A DNA stretch of 64,000 nt from CAMAVH01 sp046297835. Its GTDB lineage: Bacteria; Pseudomonadota; Alphaproteobacteria; SMXQ01. Shown here one piece after another: positions 26,213 through 34,133 of this stretch. The position numbers and the translations under genes are program-made. Numbering within the stretch: position 1 is the first letter of the stretch; each line of letters opens with the position of its first letter. The stretch covers positions 62,001 to 126,000 of the forward strand of contig JBKBHI010000010.1 in assembly GCA_046297835.1 (NCBI GenBank), in the 5' to 3' direction. The notes under the pieces are model-generated. The model worked only from the letters and a program-made list of their open reading frames with translations, was not told where the DNA came from and did no database searches.

Positions 26213-27199
26213 TCAACGATAAGAATCCGCGGCGCGCAGATGGTCGCGCACGTAGCGGCCGACGCCGTCTTCGAGGGCGGTGAAGGGCTTGTCGTAGCCG
26301 GCGGCGCGCAGCCGGTCCATCTTGGCTTCGGTGAAATACTGATACTTGTCGCGGATCTCGACCGGCGTGTCGACGAAGCGGATGTCCGGCATCTTGTCGT
26401 GCGCGGCGAACACGGCCTTGGCGAGATCGGCGAAGCTGCGCGCCCGGCCGGTGCCCATGTTGAACAGGCCGTTGACGCTCGGGGTGTCGCGCAGCCACAG
26501 CATGACGTCGACGCAATCGTCGACATGCACGAAGTCGCGCAGCTGGCCGCCATCGGGATATTGCGGGTTGTGCGACTTGAACAACGTCGCCGGCTCGCCG
26601 GCGGCGATCTTCGGCGAGATCTGCGCCACCACGCTCTTCATCGAGCCCTTGTGGTATTCGTTCGGCCCGTAGACGTTGAAGAACTTGAGGCCGGCCCATT
26701 GGCGCGGGCGCGGGCCGTTGGTCTCGATCGCCTTGGCGACGCGCCGATCGAACAGATGCTTTGACCAGCCGTAGCCGTTGAGCGGCTTGAGCTTGGCGAG
26801 CGCGGCGCTGGAGAATTCGTCGTCGAAACCGGCGGCGCCGTCGCCGTAGGTCGCGGCGGAAGAGGCGTAGATGAAGCGCTTGCCGTGCGCCGCGCACCAG
26901 CTCCACAGCTCCATCGACAGGCCGAAATTGTTGCGCGCCAGCTTGTCGGCGTCCGTCTCGGTCGTGGCGGAGATCGCGCCCATGTGGAAGATCACATGGA
27001 TCGCCGTCACGTTGCGGTCGAGAAAGCGCATCAGGTCTTCGGGCGGCACGATGGCGGCGAGGTTCCGCTTGGCGATGTTGCGCCATTTGTCGTCCGTGCC
27101 GAGCCAATCGCAGACGGCGATGTCCTCGCCGGCGCGGGCCTCGAGGGCGGCGGCCAAATTCGATCCGATGAAGCCGGCGCCGCCGGTGATGACGATCAT
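26213..27199 (-). CDS. hldD: ADP-glyceromanno-heptose 6-epimerase
   Basis: 328 residues. It has the NAD(P)-binding start 'MIVITGGAGFIGSNLAAALEARAGEDIAVCDWLGTDDKWRNIAKRNLAAIV'. The catalytic S/Y/K set is in 'FIYASSAATYGDG' and 'NGYGWSKHLFDRRVAKA', and the HldD-specific 'LKFFNVYGPNEYHKGSMKSVV' follows. It makes ADP-L-glycero-D-manno-heptose for the LPS core. No other heptose gene is in the window. Its place between lgt and ubiK may mean it was inserted into a conserved block. Confidence 0.94.
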   Translation of the reverse strand: MIVITGGAGFIGSNLAAALEARAGEDIAVCDWLGTDDKWRNIAKRNLAAIVPPEDLMRFLDRNVTAIHVIFHMGAISATTETDADKLARNNFGLSMELWSWCAAHGKRFIYASSAATYGDGAAGFDDEFSSAALAKLKPLNGYGWSKHLFDRRVAKAIETNGPRPRQWAGLKFFNVYGPNEYHKGSMKSVVAQISPKIAAGEPATLFKSHNPQYPDGGQLRDFVHVDDCVDVMLWLRDTPSVNGLFNMGTGRARSFADLAKAVFAAHDKMPDIRFVDTPVEIRDKYQYFTEAKMDRLRAAGYDKPFTALEDGVGRYVRDHLRAADSYR

Positions 27200-27362
27200 G
27201 GGCGGAATCCTCTGTCGCGCCAGGATGATGCCGGGCTTTTATAGGCTCCGGGGCCTGATCGGGCAAGGCGGCCCATCGGCACTGATGGCTAGGAAGCCTG
27301 CTGCGGCAATGTTACGAATTGGGGCGGAGAACTCTAGCGATGTGCGCGTGGGGAGGGGCTTC

Positions 27363-28187
27363 ATGCTGGATGGTTTCCGCCTAAAAATCGCTCGCCGCCT
27401 CGACGAGGCGCGCTATCGCCGGCGGCAGGGGCGGCGGGTGTCGTTCTCGCTCGATGAGGCCGAGCTGCGAGCAAAAATACTGGCGGCCGTCGCCGAGCGG
27501 GACGGCCATGTCTATCTTTGCGTGCGAAATCTGCTGCCGGCGGAGCTTTATGAGGCAGCGATGGCTTATTGGCCGGTCTATCGCGAGCTGCCGCAGAAAA
27601 CCAGAGGGCGCGCCCGGCTGACGTTAGGCCAAATCGGCTGCGCCGACTTGCCCCAAGATGTGCGCGCGTTCTGGAGCGGTTTCATGGGCGTCATGAACGG
27701 CGTCATCAAGCCGCTTCTGGTGGAAGCTTTCATGCCCCATATCGATAGAAAACTGTCTTGGGCGGACGAGTCCGTCAAAATATGGGCGCGGAACAACGTG
27801 AGGTTTTTCGATCACTTCTATGAAGGCTTGAACGAAGACTGGAATTTCGCGATTCCGCCCCATGTGGACCAAAAATACATTTTGGCTTCGGCGCTTTACT
27901 ACTTGCCGTGCGACGAGAGCCAGATCGACCTGGGAACGCGGCTGTACAAGCCGAAATCCCCGCACACGCGGACGATCGACATCGAATATCTGGACCCTGA
28001 GCTCGTTGAGGAGTGCGCGGCTTTGCCGTTCGCACCGAACACGCTGGTCGCCTTCTTGCAGTCTCCGACGGCCTTTCACGGCCTGCCGCAACGCCATTTC
28101 AGCCGCGTGCGGCGATCCTATCAGTTCAATCTGGTCATGACGCCGGATGTCGTCGCCACTATCTATGGCGACGATACGCCCTATTAG
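27363..28187 (+). CDS. putative Fe(II)/2-oxoglutarate-dependent oxygenase of unknown substrate
   Basis: 274 residues from ATG 27363 after a GGGGAGGGG ribosome site. The core fits the prolyl-4-hydroxylase-like double-stranded beta helix: 'WNFAIPPHVDQKYILASALYYLP' supplies His167 and Asp169. 'APNTLVAFLQSPTAFHGLPQRHFSRVRRSYQFNLVM' supplies the distal His239 and an Arg near 250. The N-terminal ~60 residues are basic. I cannot assign a substrate; related oxygenases act on proteins or on cell-surface sugars. It is divergent from hldD and stands alone. Confidence 0.7.
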   Translation: MLDGFRLKIARRLDEARYRRRQGRRVSFSLDEAELRAKILAAVAERDGHVYLCVRNLLPAELYEAAMAYWPVYRELPQKTRGRARLTLGQIGCADLPQDVRAFWSGFMGVMNGVIKPLLVEAFMPHIDRKLSWADESVKIWARNNVRFFDHFYEGLNEDWNFAIPPHVDQKYILASALYYLPCDESQIDLGTRLYKPKSPHTRTIDIEYLDPELVEECAALPFAPNTLVAFLQSPTAFHGLPQRHFSRVRRSYQFNLVMTPDVVATIYGDDTPY

Positions 28188-28300
28188 AGGCGGCAGCTTC
28201 AGCAAGCGGCGGATCACGGACGGGTGGGCTTGCGTGCGCGTCTGGGGCATAATGCGGCCAAGGCCCGGCGTTGCGGCCATCCCATCCGACAGGTGTTCCC

Positions 28301-28564
28301 ATGCAGACCAACAACAAGCTGCTCGACGATCTCGCCCGCGTCGCGTCGGGCGCGTTCGGCGTCGCCGCCGGCATGCGCGACGAGTTCGAGGGCGTGCTGC
28401 GCCAGCGCTTCGCCCGCGTCGTCGGCGACCTCAATGTCGTCGACCGCGAGGAATTCGAGGCGGTCAAGGCGATGGCCGCGAAAGCCCGCGCCGAGCAGGA
28501 GGCGCTGGCGGCGCGCGTCGCGGCGCTCGAAGCGCAGATCGCCAAGTTGAGCGCGTTCAAATAG
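28301..28564 (+). CDS. ubiK: ubiquinone biosynthesis accessory factor UbiK (BMFP family)
   Basis: 87 residues from ATG 28301. The shape is characteristic: an amphipathic helix ('KLLDDLARVASGAFGVAAGMRDEFEGVLRQRFARVVGDLNVVDREEFEAVKAMAAKARAEQ') then a C-terminal coiled coil ('EALAARVAALEAQIAKL'). Members trimerise, bind lipid and assist the soluble Ubi complex. In relatives it often neighbours lgt and proC, as here. Confidence 0.9.
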   Translation: MQTNNKLLDDLARVASGAFGVAAGMRDEFEGVLRQRFARVVGDLNVVDREEFEAVKAMAAKARAEQEALAARVAALEAQIAKLSAFK

Positions 28565-28577
28565 CTTTAAATAAATT

Positions 28578-28690
28578 CGTCACCCTCGGGCTTGACCGCG
28601 CCGACTGAAAGTCGGCCTTCGGCCGATGCGGTCCATGCATCCGGCGATAAGTCGAAACAGGGGTGCTCGGATCACGCCCGAGCATGATGC
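28578..28690. repeat. paired-palindrome repeat, family A (degenerate copy)
   Basis: Begins CGTCACCCTCGGGCTTGACC and ends with a GCTCGGATCACGCCCGAGC hairpin followed by ATGATG. The centre differs from other copies and carries an extra dyad (GACTGAAAGTC). It sits 13 bp after ubiK. Confidence 0.75.
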
Positions 28691-28713
28691 GTGAGCCGCG
28701 ACGCGGCATTCGC

Positions 28714-28857
28714 GAGTCTGATCAGAGGCTTCGATTCTTTTCTTGCGCGGCTGATTCATCTCGCGCGACTCGCCGCCAGAGTCGCGCGGCGTCTTATCCA
28801 CAAAAAACTTCGGCCAAAAGGACTCGCGAGAGTCATTGCGGCCTTGCGCGCCGAATC
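28714..28857. promoter_or_regulatory. cluster of eight GANTC sites with a DnaA box
   Basis: GANTC occurs at 28714, 28733, 28753, 28767, 28779, 28821, 28830 and 28853. GANTC is the CcrM methylation site of alphaproteobacteria, and chance would give fewer than one in this length. The DnaA box TTATCCACA lies at 28794-28802. The combination suggests cell-cycle or replication-linked control, for example of the YbjN-proC operon. Confidence 0.6.
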
Positions 28858-29012
28858 GCGTTCGTCAATACTCCCTTTTGTGGGTGTCAGCCATTCTCCC
28901 ACAAGCCCTCGTGGTGGGGGATCGCGTGTCGGAGAGCGAAAATGGCTGCGGGTCCGGCCTTCGCGGCATCTCCCGCGACCGGCCCTGGGCGCTCACTTAG
29001 TGGAGGAGCCTC

Positions 29013-29519
29013 ATGCCGCTTGCCGTCCTCGAAAGCGACTCGTCTTCCGCCGACAATCCCATCGACCTGGTCGAACAAATCGTCGCCGCGAACGAATGGA
29101 CGTTCGAACGCGCCGCCGACGACGAACTGGCCGTGGAGATCGCCGGGCGGTGGTGCGACTACCGGCTCTTCTTCGCCTGGCGCGAAGACGCCTCGGCGTT
29201 GCATTTCTCCTGCGCCTTCGACATGCGGGTTCCCAAACAGAAACGCGCCCCGGTCCACGGCCTGCTCGCCATGGTCAACGAGAAGATGTGGCTCGGCCAT
29301 TTCGATCTCTGGTCGGAGGACGGCCTGCCGATCTTCCGCCATGCCATGCTGCTGCGCGGCACCGGCGGGGCGACGTCGGAGCAGATCGAGGATCTGGTCA
29401 ACGTGGCGCTCAGCGAGTCCGAGCGCTTCTACCCGGCCTTCCAATTCGTCATCTGGGGCGGGAAATCGCCCGAGGATGCCGTGGCGATGGCGTTGATCGA
29501 CCCCATCGGCGAGGCGTAA
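29013..29519 (+). CDS. YbjN-domain protein
   Basis: 168 residues. 'NPIDLVEQIVAANEWTFERAADDELAVEIAGRWCDYRLFFAWREDASALHFSCAFDMRVPKQKRAPVHGLLAMVNEKMWLGHFDLWSEDGLPIFRHAMLL' matches the YbjN fold, related to type III secretion chaperones. The role is unclear; in enterics YbjN affects motility and stress responses. It is directly followed by proC (10 bp), a common alphaproteobacterial pair. The GANTC-rich region lies upstream. Confidence 0.88.
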   Translation: MPLAVLESDSSSADNPIDLVEQIVAANEWTFERAADDELAVEIAGRWCDYRLFFAWREDASALHFSCAFDMRVPKQKRAPVHGLLAMVNEKMWLGHFDLWSEDGLPIFRHAMLLRGTGGATSEQIEDLVNVALSESERFYPAFQFVIWGGKSPEDAVAMALIDPIGEA

Positions 29520-29529
29520 AACCCTCTCT

Positions 29530-30363
29530 ATGACGATCGGCGACAATACCCGCCGCGGCCCCATCGTTCTGGTGGGCGGCGGCAAGATGGGCGCTGCCCT
29601 GCTGGCGGGCTGGCTGCGCGAAGGCGTCGCCGCGGCCGATGTGGTCGTGATCGAGCCCCATGGCGAAACCGGGCAAGCTCTGGCGGCGCGCCACAAGGTC
29701 GCGGTGCTGGCCGAAGCGCCGACAGCGTTCGAGCGCCAGCCGAGCCTGATCCTGCTGGCGGTCAAGCCCCAGAGCCTCGATACGGTCGCGCCGCTGTATC
29801 GGCCGCACGCCAAACCCGGCACCTGCTTCCTCTCCATCGCCGCCGGCAAGACGCTCGGCTATTTCGAGACACATCTCGGCGAGAACGCCGCCATCGTCCG
29901 GGCCATGCCCAACACGCCGGCCGCCGTCGGCCGGGGCATGACCGTGCTGATCGCCAACGGCGCGGCCTCCGAGGAGCAGTTGGGCTTCTGCGAGACCCTG
30001 ATGCGCGCGGTCGGCGAGGTGCGCTGGGCGGTCGAGGAGGCGCAGTTCGATGCCGTCACCGCCGTCTCCGGCTCCGGCCCGGCCTATGTGTTCCTACTGA
30101 TCGAATGTCTGGCGCAAGCTGGAGTCGAGGCCGGCCTGCCGGCCGACCTGGCGATGGATCTGGCGCGCGCCACGGTGACGGGCTCGGGCGAGCTCGCCCG
30201 CCAGTCGGACGAGGACGCCGCCAAACTGCGCCAGAACGTCACCAGCCCCGGCGGCACCACGGCGGCCGCGCTCGCGGTGCTGATGGCGGATGGCGGCCTG
30301 CAATCCCTGATGACCCAGGCGGTCGCCGCCGCCGCCAAGCGCTCCAAGGAACTGGCCGGCTGA
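29530..30363 (+). CDS. proC: pyrroline-5-carboxylate reductase
   Basis: 277 residues. The NADP-binding start 'IVLVGGGKMGAALLAGWLREGVAAADVVVIEP' and 'LILLAVKPQSLDTV' are typical. The C-terminal signature 'DAVTAVSGSGPAYVFLLIECLAQAGVEAGLPADLAMDLARATVTGSGELARQSDEDAAKLRQNVTSPGGTTAAALAVL' is diagnostic of ProC. It performs the last step of proline synthesis. A small membrane-anchored protein gene follows 15 bp downstream. Confidence 0.96.
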   Translation: MTIGDNTRRGPIVLVGGGKMGAALLAGWLREGVAAADVVVIEPHGETGQALAARHKVAVLAEAPTAFERQPSLILLAVKPQSLDTVAPLYRPHAKPGTCFLSIAAGKTLGYFETHLGENAAIVRAMPNTPAAVGRGMTVLIANGAASEEQLGFCETLMRAVGEVRWAVEEAQFDAVTAVSGSGPAYVFLLIECLAQAGVEAGLPADLAMDLARATVTGSGELARQSDEDAAKLRQNVTSPGGTTAAALAVLMADGGLQSLMTQAVAAAAKRSKELAG

Positions 30364-30378
30364 ACCGGGGAGGCCCCG

Positions 30379-30771
30379 ATGCCGCACAAGCTCTGGCTGC
30401 TCGCGAGTTTCATCGCCCTCGGCGCCTATGGCGCTTACGAGCTGTATCACCGGCTCGTCACCTGCCAGCCGCACGTGCAGGCAGATGTTCTGTCGCCGGA
30501 CGGGGCGCGCCGCGCCGTGCTTTACAACATGGATTGCGAGGCGACGAGCGGCCTCGACACCCATCTGGCGCTGATGCCGCCGGGCGGCGAGTTCAAGCCG
30601 GAGCGCTATCCGCCGGTCTTCGTGCTCGACGGCAGCCACGATGTGCGCGTCTCCTGGCAGGATGGCCGCACGCTGATCGTCGATCTGCCGGCCGCGCGGG
30701 GCCGCATTCAGCAGCAGGACACGGAAGCCGGCTTGGTGCGGATCCGCTATCGCAAGCCCGGCGAGAGTTGA
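30379..30771 (+). CDS. hypothetical protein with N-terminal membrane anchor
   Basis: 130 residues. Residues 5-22 (LWLLASFIALGAYGAYEL) form one helix, followed by a periplasmic-looking beta-rich domain ('CQPHVQADVLSPDGARRAVLYNMDCEATSGLDTHLALMPPGGEFKPERYPPVFVLDGSHDVRVSWQDGRTLIVDLP'). Two cysteines (in VTCQ and MDCEA) could form a disulfide. No family is recognised. It follows proC closely and is probably cotranscribed. Confidence 0.7.
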   Translation: MPHKLWLLASFIALGAYGAYELYHRLVTCQPHVQADVLSPDGARRAVLYNMDCEATSGLDTHLALMPPGGEFKPERYPPVFVLDGSHDVRVSWQDGRTLIVDLPAARGRIQQQDTEAGLVRIRYRKPGES

Positions 30772-30798
30772 GCCGGCCGCGCCGGCGTCGGCTATAAT
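30768..30798 (+). promoter_or_regulatory. possible sigma-70 promoter for the 30870 gene
   Basis: TATAAT at 30793-30798 is a perfect -10 hexamer; TTGAGC at 30768-30773 is a weak -35 with a 19-bp gap. It lies 72 bp upstream of the next start codon. Confidence 0.4.
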
Positions 30799-30869
30799 CC
30801 GCGCCGACTTTCAACCGCTTTCGCCGGTCTTTGCCGGCGTCGGGCTTTCATAGCGCTGGACGTGCACTG

Positions 30870-31298
30870 ATGAGAAAAATCTCCCTCTTGCTGATCGCCA
30901 TCGGCCTGGCCTACGCGCTCTATCGCATCACCCTCGCGCCCCCGGTGACAGTGGAGATTTCCGCGCCGTCGGCGCAGGCGCAGACGGTGCCCGGCGTCTA
31001 TACCGCCAACCGCGACGACGCCACCGACATTCTCGAATTGAAGGACGACGGCTCCTACGCGCGCAACTACCGCCCGGCCGGCGGCACGACGCTGATCCAT
31101 CAGGGCCAATGGACGCGCGACGGCGACCGCATCACTTTCACCAATTTCGCCATCGCGCCGGAACGCGACGCCGCCGCCAGCGACGCCTGGCGCACCTCGC
31201 GCCAGACTTGGACGACGCGCATCTCCATCGGCCGTTCGGAAGTGCAGATCGTCATCAACGCCGACGGCGCGCTGATCTATTCCAAGCGCGGCGAGTGA
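30870..31298 (+). CDS. hypothetical secreted or membrane-anchored beta-barrel-like protein
   Basis: 142 residues from ATG 30870. A hydrophobic N-terminus (ISLLLIAIGLAYALYRITLA) is an anchor or signal peptide. The remainder, 'VPGVYTANRDDATDILELKDDGSYARNYRPAGGTTLIHQGQWTRDGDRITFTNF...', has the alternating pattern of small lipocalin-like domains. No enzyme motif is seen. A palindromic repeat follows, so it probably ends this transcript. Confidence 0.65.
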   Translation: MRKISLLLIAIGLAYALYRITLAPPVTVEISAPSAQAQTVPGVYTANRDDATDILELKDDGSYARNYRPAGGTTLIHQGQWTRDGDRITFTNFAIAPERDAAASDAWRTSRQTWTTRISIGRSEVQIVINADGALIYSKRGE

Positions 31299-31307
31299 TA
31301 TAAAAGC

Positions 31308-31394
31308 CGTCACCCTCGGACTTGATCCGAGGGTCCATGTCGAACGCCGAACAGATTGAGAGATGGATGCTCGGGTCAAGCCCGAGCATGACGG
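31308..31394. repeat. paired-palindrome repeat, family A
   Basis: Left hairpin CTCGGACTTGATCCGAG inside CGTCACC...GGGTCC, then a spacer, then right hairpin GCTCGGGTCAAGCCCGAGC ending in ATGACGG. It lies between the convergent ends of the 30870 gene and the histidine kinase, where it may also stop transcription. Confidence 0.85.
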
Positions 31395-31407
31395 CCTTTT
31401 TGCGCAA

Positions 31408-32730
31408 TCAAACCGGCAATCTGAGCCGGGCGCGCAGGCCGCCGAGCGGGGAATCTTCCAGCATGATCGCGCCGCCGTGGGCGTGGACGATGTCGCGCGC
31501 GATGGTCAGGCCGAGGCCGACGCCGCCGGTCTCGGCGTTGCGCGATTCCTCCAGCCGGCGGAACGGGCGGAACACTTCCTCGCGCCGTTCGGGCGGGATG
31601 CCGGGCCCGTCGTCGTCCACCGTCACCTCGACCGTGTCGCCCATGCGCGCGGCTTTCACCGCCACGGTCTTGCCGTAGCGCATGGCGTTGCCGATCAGGT
31701 TGGCGAGGCAGCGCTTGAAGGCGGCGGCGCGCAGCGGCAGCGTCAGATCGCCTTCGGCCTCCAGCGCCACCGCGCCGCCCGCGCGCTGCGCGCCGCTCAC
31801 CGCGTCGGCGAGCAACTCGCCGAGGTCGGTCGGCGTCGGCTCCTCCGGGCCCTCTCCTCTGGCAAAGGCGAGGTAATGCTCGATCATCGTCTCCATCTCG
31901 GCGACATCGGCTTTCAGCTCGGCGACGTCGGCGCTATCTGGCAGCATGGCGAGCTGAAGCTTCATTCTCGTCAAAGGCGTGCGCAGGTCGTGCGACACGC
32001 CGGCGAGCATCTCGGTGCGCTGGCCGATCTGGCGCAGCAGGCGCTCGCGCATCAGATTGAAGGCGGTCGCGGCCTGGCGCACTTCGGTCGCGCCCTGCAG
32101 CTTGAAGGTCGGCACGTCGCGGCCCTTGCCGAGCGCGTCGGCGGCGACGGCGAGGCGGCGGATCGGGCGCACCTGGTTGCGCATGAAGATCATGGCGACG
32201 CCGAACAGCACCAGCGACGAGCCGACCATCCACATGACGAAGATGTAGGTCGTCGAACTGTAGAGACGCTTGCGCGGCGCGAGCACGTCGAGCACGCCGT
32301 CAGGCAATTGGACATGGATGGCGATGTCGCCGCCGTCGCCGAGCAACTCGAAGGTGAAGGGCCGGCTCAGCGTGTCGGCCAGGGTGCGGAGCAGGATCTC
32401 GTCGCCTTTGGGCGTCTTGTCGAGTACGGCGTTGGGCAGGATCGCGCCGTCGCGGAACGACAGGCCGAGGCCCATGTTGACGGCGGCGATGGTCAGCACG
32501 CGCTCGCGAGTCTCGGGCGACGCCGTCTCGCGGAACGAATCGACCACCGTGCCGATGTCGCCGGCCAGCACCACGGCGAGGCGGCGCGCCATGGTGTCCC
32601 AGTGGCGCTCGTAGAACACGGTCGCCGAGATCAATTGCAGCAGGATCAGCGGCATGACGATGATCAGCAGCGAGCGGCCGAACAGGCCGCGCGGCAGCAG
32701 GCCTTTGATCGCGCGGGTCAATGGCGTCAT
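31408..32730 (-). CDS. EnvZ-like sensor histidine kinase
   Basis: 440 residues with two membrane helices (about residues 20-38 and 160-180) flanking a periplasmic sensor. A HAMP domain ('NQVRPIRRLAVAADALGKGRDVPTFKLQGATEVRQAATAFN') follows. The H-box is 'EMLAGVSHDLRTPLTRMKLQLAML', the N-box 'NLIGNAMRYGKTV', the G1-box 'DDDGPGIP' and the G2-box 'GGVGLGL'. The start ATG overlaps the stop of the response regulator by one base, so the pair is coupled. The H-box and layout are EnvZ-type; the sensed signal is not readable. Confidence 0.93.
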   Translation of the reverse strand: MTPLTRAIKGLLPRGLFGRSLLIIVMPLILLQLISATVFYERHWDTMARRLAVVLAGDIGTVVDSFRETASPETRERVLTIAAVNMGLGLSFRDGAILPNAVLDKTPKGDEILLRTLADTLSRPFTFELLGDGGDIAIHVQLPDGVLDVLAPRKRLYSSTTYIFVMWMVGSSLVLFGVAMIFMRNQVRPIRRLAVAADALGKGRDVPTFKLQGATEVRQAATAFNLMRERLLRQIGQRTEMLAGVSHDLRTPLTRMKLQLAMLPDSADVAELKADVAEMETMIEHYLAFARGEGPEEPTPTDLGELLADAVSGAQRAGGAVALEAEGDLTLPLRAAAFKRCLANLIGNAMRYGKTVAVKAARMGDTVEVTVDDDGPGIPPERREEVFRPFRRLEESRNAETGGVGLGLTIARDIVHAHGGAIMLEDSPLGGLRARLRLPV

Positions 32731-33506
32731 CAGTCGGGCCTCAGCACGTAGCCCTGGCCGCGCACCGTCTGCAGATAGCGCGGCTCCTTGGGGTCGGCCT
32801 CGATCTTGCGGCGCAGGCGCGTCACCTGCACGTCGACGGCGCGAGTCGCGCCGTCGCTCGCGCCGGCTTTATCGTCGAGCGGGCCGGTCTTGCGGGAGAG
32901 CTCCTCGCGGCTCACCGGCTCGCCGGGCGTTTCCGCCAGGGCGCGCAGCAGCGCCGCCTCGCCGCTTGTCAGGCGCACGATGACCGTGCCGCGCCGCAGC
33001 TCGTCGCGCGCCGGATAGAACAGGTAGTCGCCGAAGCGCAGCAGCTGCGGCGGCGTCGCCTTGGGCGCGGGCTCGCGCACGCGCGCCAGGATGGTCTTGA
33101 TGCGCAGCACCAGCTCGCGCGGCTCGAACGGCTTGGGCAGATAATCGTCGGCCCCGCGCTCCAGGCCGCGGATCCGGTCGGCCGCCTCGCCCATGGCGGT
33201 GAGCAGCAGGATCGGCACGCGGCTGTGCTTCGGCATGGAAGCGGCTCGCAGGCTGGCGGTGAGGTCGAGGCCGGTCTCGCCCGGCATCATCACGTCGAGC
33301 ACGATGAGGTCGAAGGCGATGCTGGCGAGCTTGGCGCGCGCCAGCGCCGCATCGCCGGCGGTGGTGACGCGAAAGCCGTTTTCCGACAGATAGCGTTGCA
33401 GCAGGTCGCGCAGGCGGCGGTCGTCGTCGACCACCAGCACGTGCGGCGCGTCGGTCTCGACGTCCGGGGGAGCGGCGGTTGCGGATGCGCTCGGCGGTTC
33501 GCTCAT
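32730..33506 (-). CDS. OmpR-family response regulator
   Basis: 258 residues. Receiver domain: 'HVLVVDDDRRLRDLLQRYLSENGFRVTTAGD', phospho-acceptor Asp71 in 'DLIVLDVMMPGETG', 'LLLTA', and the conserved Lys in 'DDYLPKPFEPREL'. The C-terminal wHTH is 'RRGTVIVRLTSGEAALLRALAETPGEPVSREELSRKTG...VDVQVTRLRRKIEADPKEPRYLQTVRGQGYVL'. About 20 extra residues precede the receiver. Together with the kinase and nearby marR/ilvE this is a conserved alphaproteobacterial arrangement. Confidence 0.94.
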   Translation of the reverse strand: MSEPPSASATAAPPDVETDAPHVLVVDDDRRLRDLLQRYLSENGFRVTTAGDAALARAKLASIAFDLIVLDVMMPGETGLDLTASLRAASMPKHSRVPILLLTAMGEAADRIRGLERGADDYLPKPFEPRELVLRIKTILARVREPAPKATPPQLLRFGDYLFYPARDELRRGTVIVRLTSGEAALLRALAETPGEPVSREELSRKTGPLDDKAGASDGATRAVDVQVTRLRRKIEADPKEPRYLQTVRGQGYVLRPD

Positions 33507-33522
33507 GCCGGCACTATAGGCC

Positions 33523-34056
33523 TTAAGGCCGGCGCGCGGGAGCGGCGGACGGCGGCGCGCCGGGCGTTCCTGATGCCGGCGGCTGGAGCAGGCGGCGGTC
33601 GTGCTCGTTGATCAGGCCGAGCAGCACCTTGCGGAAGCCTTCGACCGCCTCGCCGCCAGCCTGGCGGTAGGCCCGGGCGACGCGCGCGCGCTGCTTCTCG
33701 GTGATCTGGCGTTCGAGATCGAGGCCCTTGGGCGTCAATTCGAGATGGCGGCGGCGGCGGTCGGTCATGCCGGCGGTCTGGGTGATGAAGCCCTGGCGCA
33801 CCAGGTCGTTCAGCACGCGCGCCAGGCTCTGTTTGGTGATGCGCAGAATGGCCAGCAGCTCCGAGACGCTGATGCCGGGATGGCGGCCGACGAAATAGAG
33901 CGCGCGGTGGTGGGCGCGGCCGAGCTTGTAGCGCACCAGCATGGCGTCGGCTTCGTCGGTGAAGTCGCGGTAGGCATAGAACAGCAGCTCCATGCCCTGG
34001 CGGAGTTCTTCTTCGCGCAGAAAGAGCGGGTTTACGCCGGATTTTATGTCAGCCAT
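33523..34056 (-). CDS. MarR-family transcriptional regulator
   Basis: 177 residues. wHTH: 'LGRAHHRALYFVGRHPGISVSELLAILRITKQSLARVLNDLVRQGFITQTAGMTDRRRRHLELTPKGLDLERQI'. A Pro/Ala-rich C-terminal tail is dispensable for the fold. It is divergent from ilvE across 77 bp, a spacing that suits shared regulation, and is followed by ompR after 16 bp. In relatives this MarR-ilvE pairing is common. Confidence 0.9.
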   Translation of the reverse strand: MADIKSGVNPLFLREEELRQGMELLFYAYRDFTDEADAMLVRYKLGRAHHRALYFVGRHPGISVSELLAILRITKQSLARVLNDLVRQGFITQTAGMTDRRRRHLELTPKGLDLERQITEKQRARVARAYRQAGGEAVEGFRKVLLGLINEHDRRLLQPPASGTPGAPPSAAPARRP

Positions 34057-34133
34057 GTTGACTTATATGCCTGAGGATGCTAGTTGGCGCAATAGGCTTG
34101 CACATCCCCCGATTCTTGCGAAAGAAAATTATC

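Larger units (their letters stand above)
28565..29012. other. 448-bp intergenic region with repeat, GANTC cluster and DnaA box
   Basis: No gene is visible. From left to right it holds a degenerate paired-palindrome repeat (28578-28690), eight GANTC sites (28714-28857), a 10-bp-arm hairpin (28762-28788), a consensus DnaA box (28794-28802), and a smaller dyad GACTCGCGAGAGTC (28821-28834). The last 100 bp lead into the YbjN-domain gene and should hold its promoter. Confidence 0.7.

Noticed and set aside
28690..28870. Chromosomal replication origin
   Set aside because: Only one consensus DnaA box, no A/T-rich unwinding region and none of the usual origin neighbours; kept only as a regulatory cluster.
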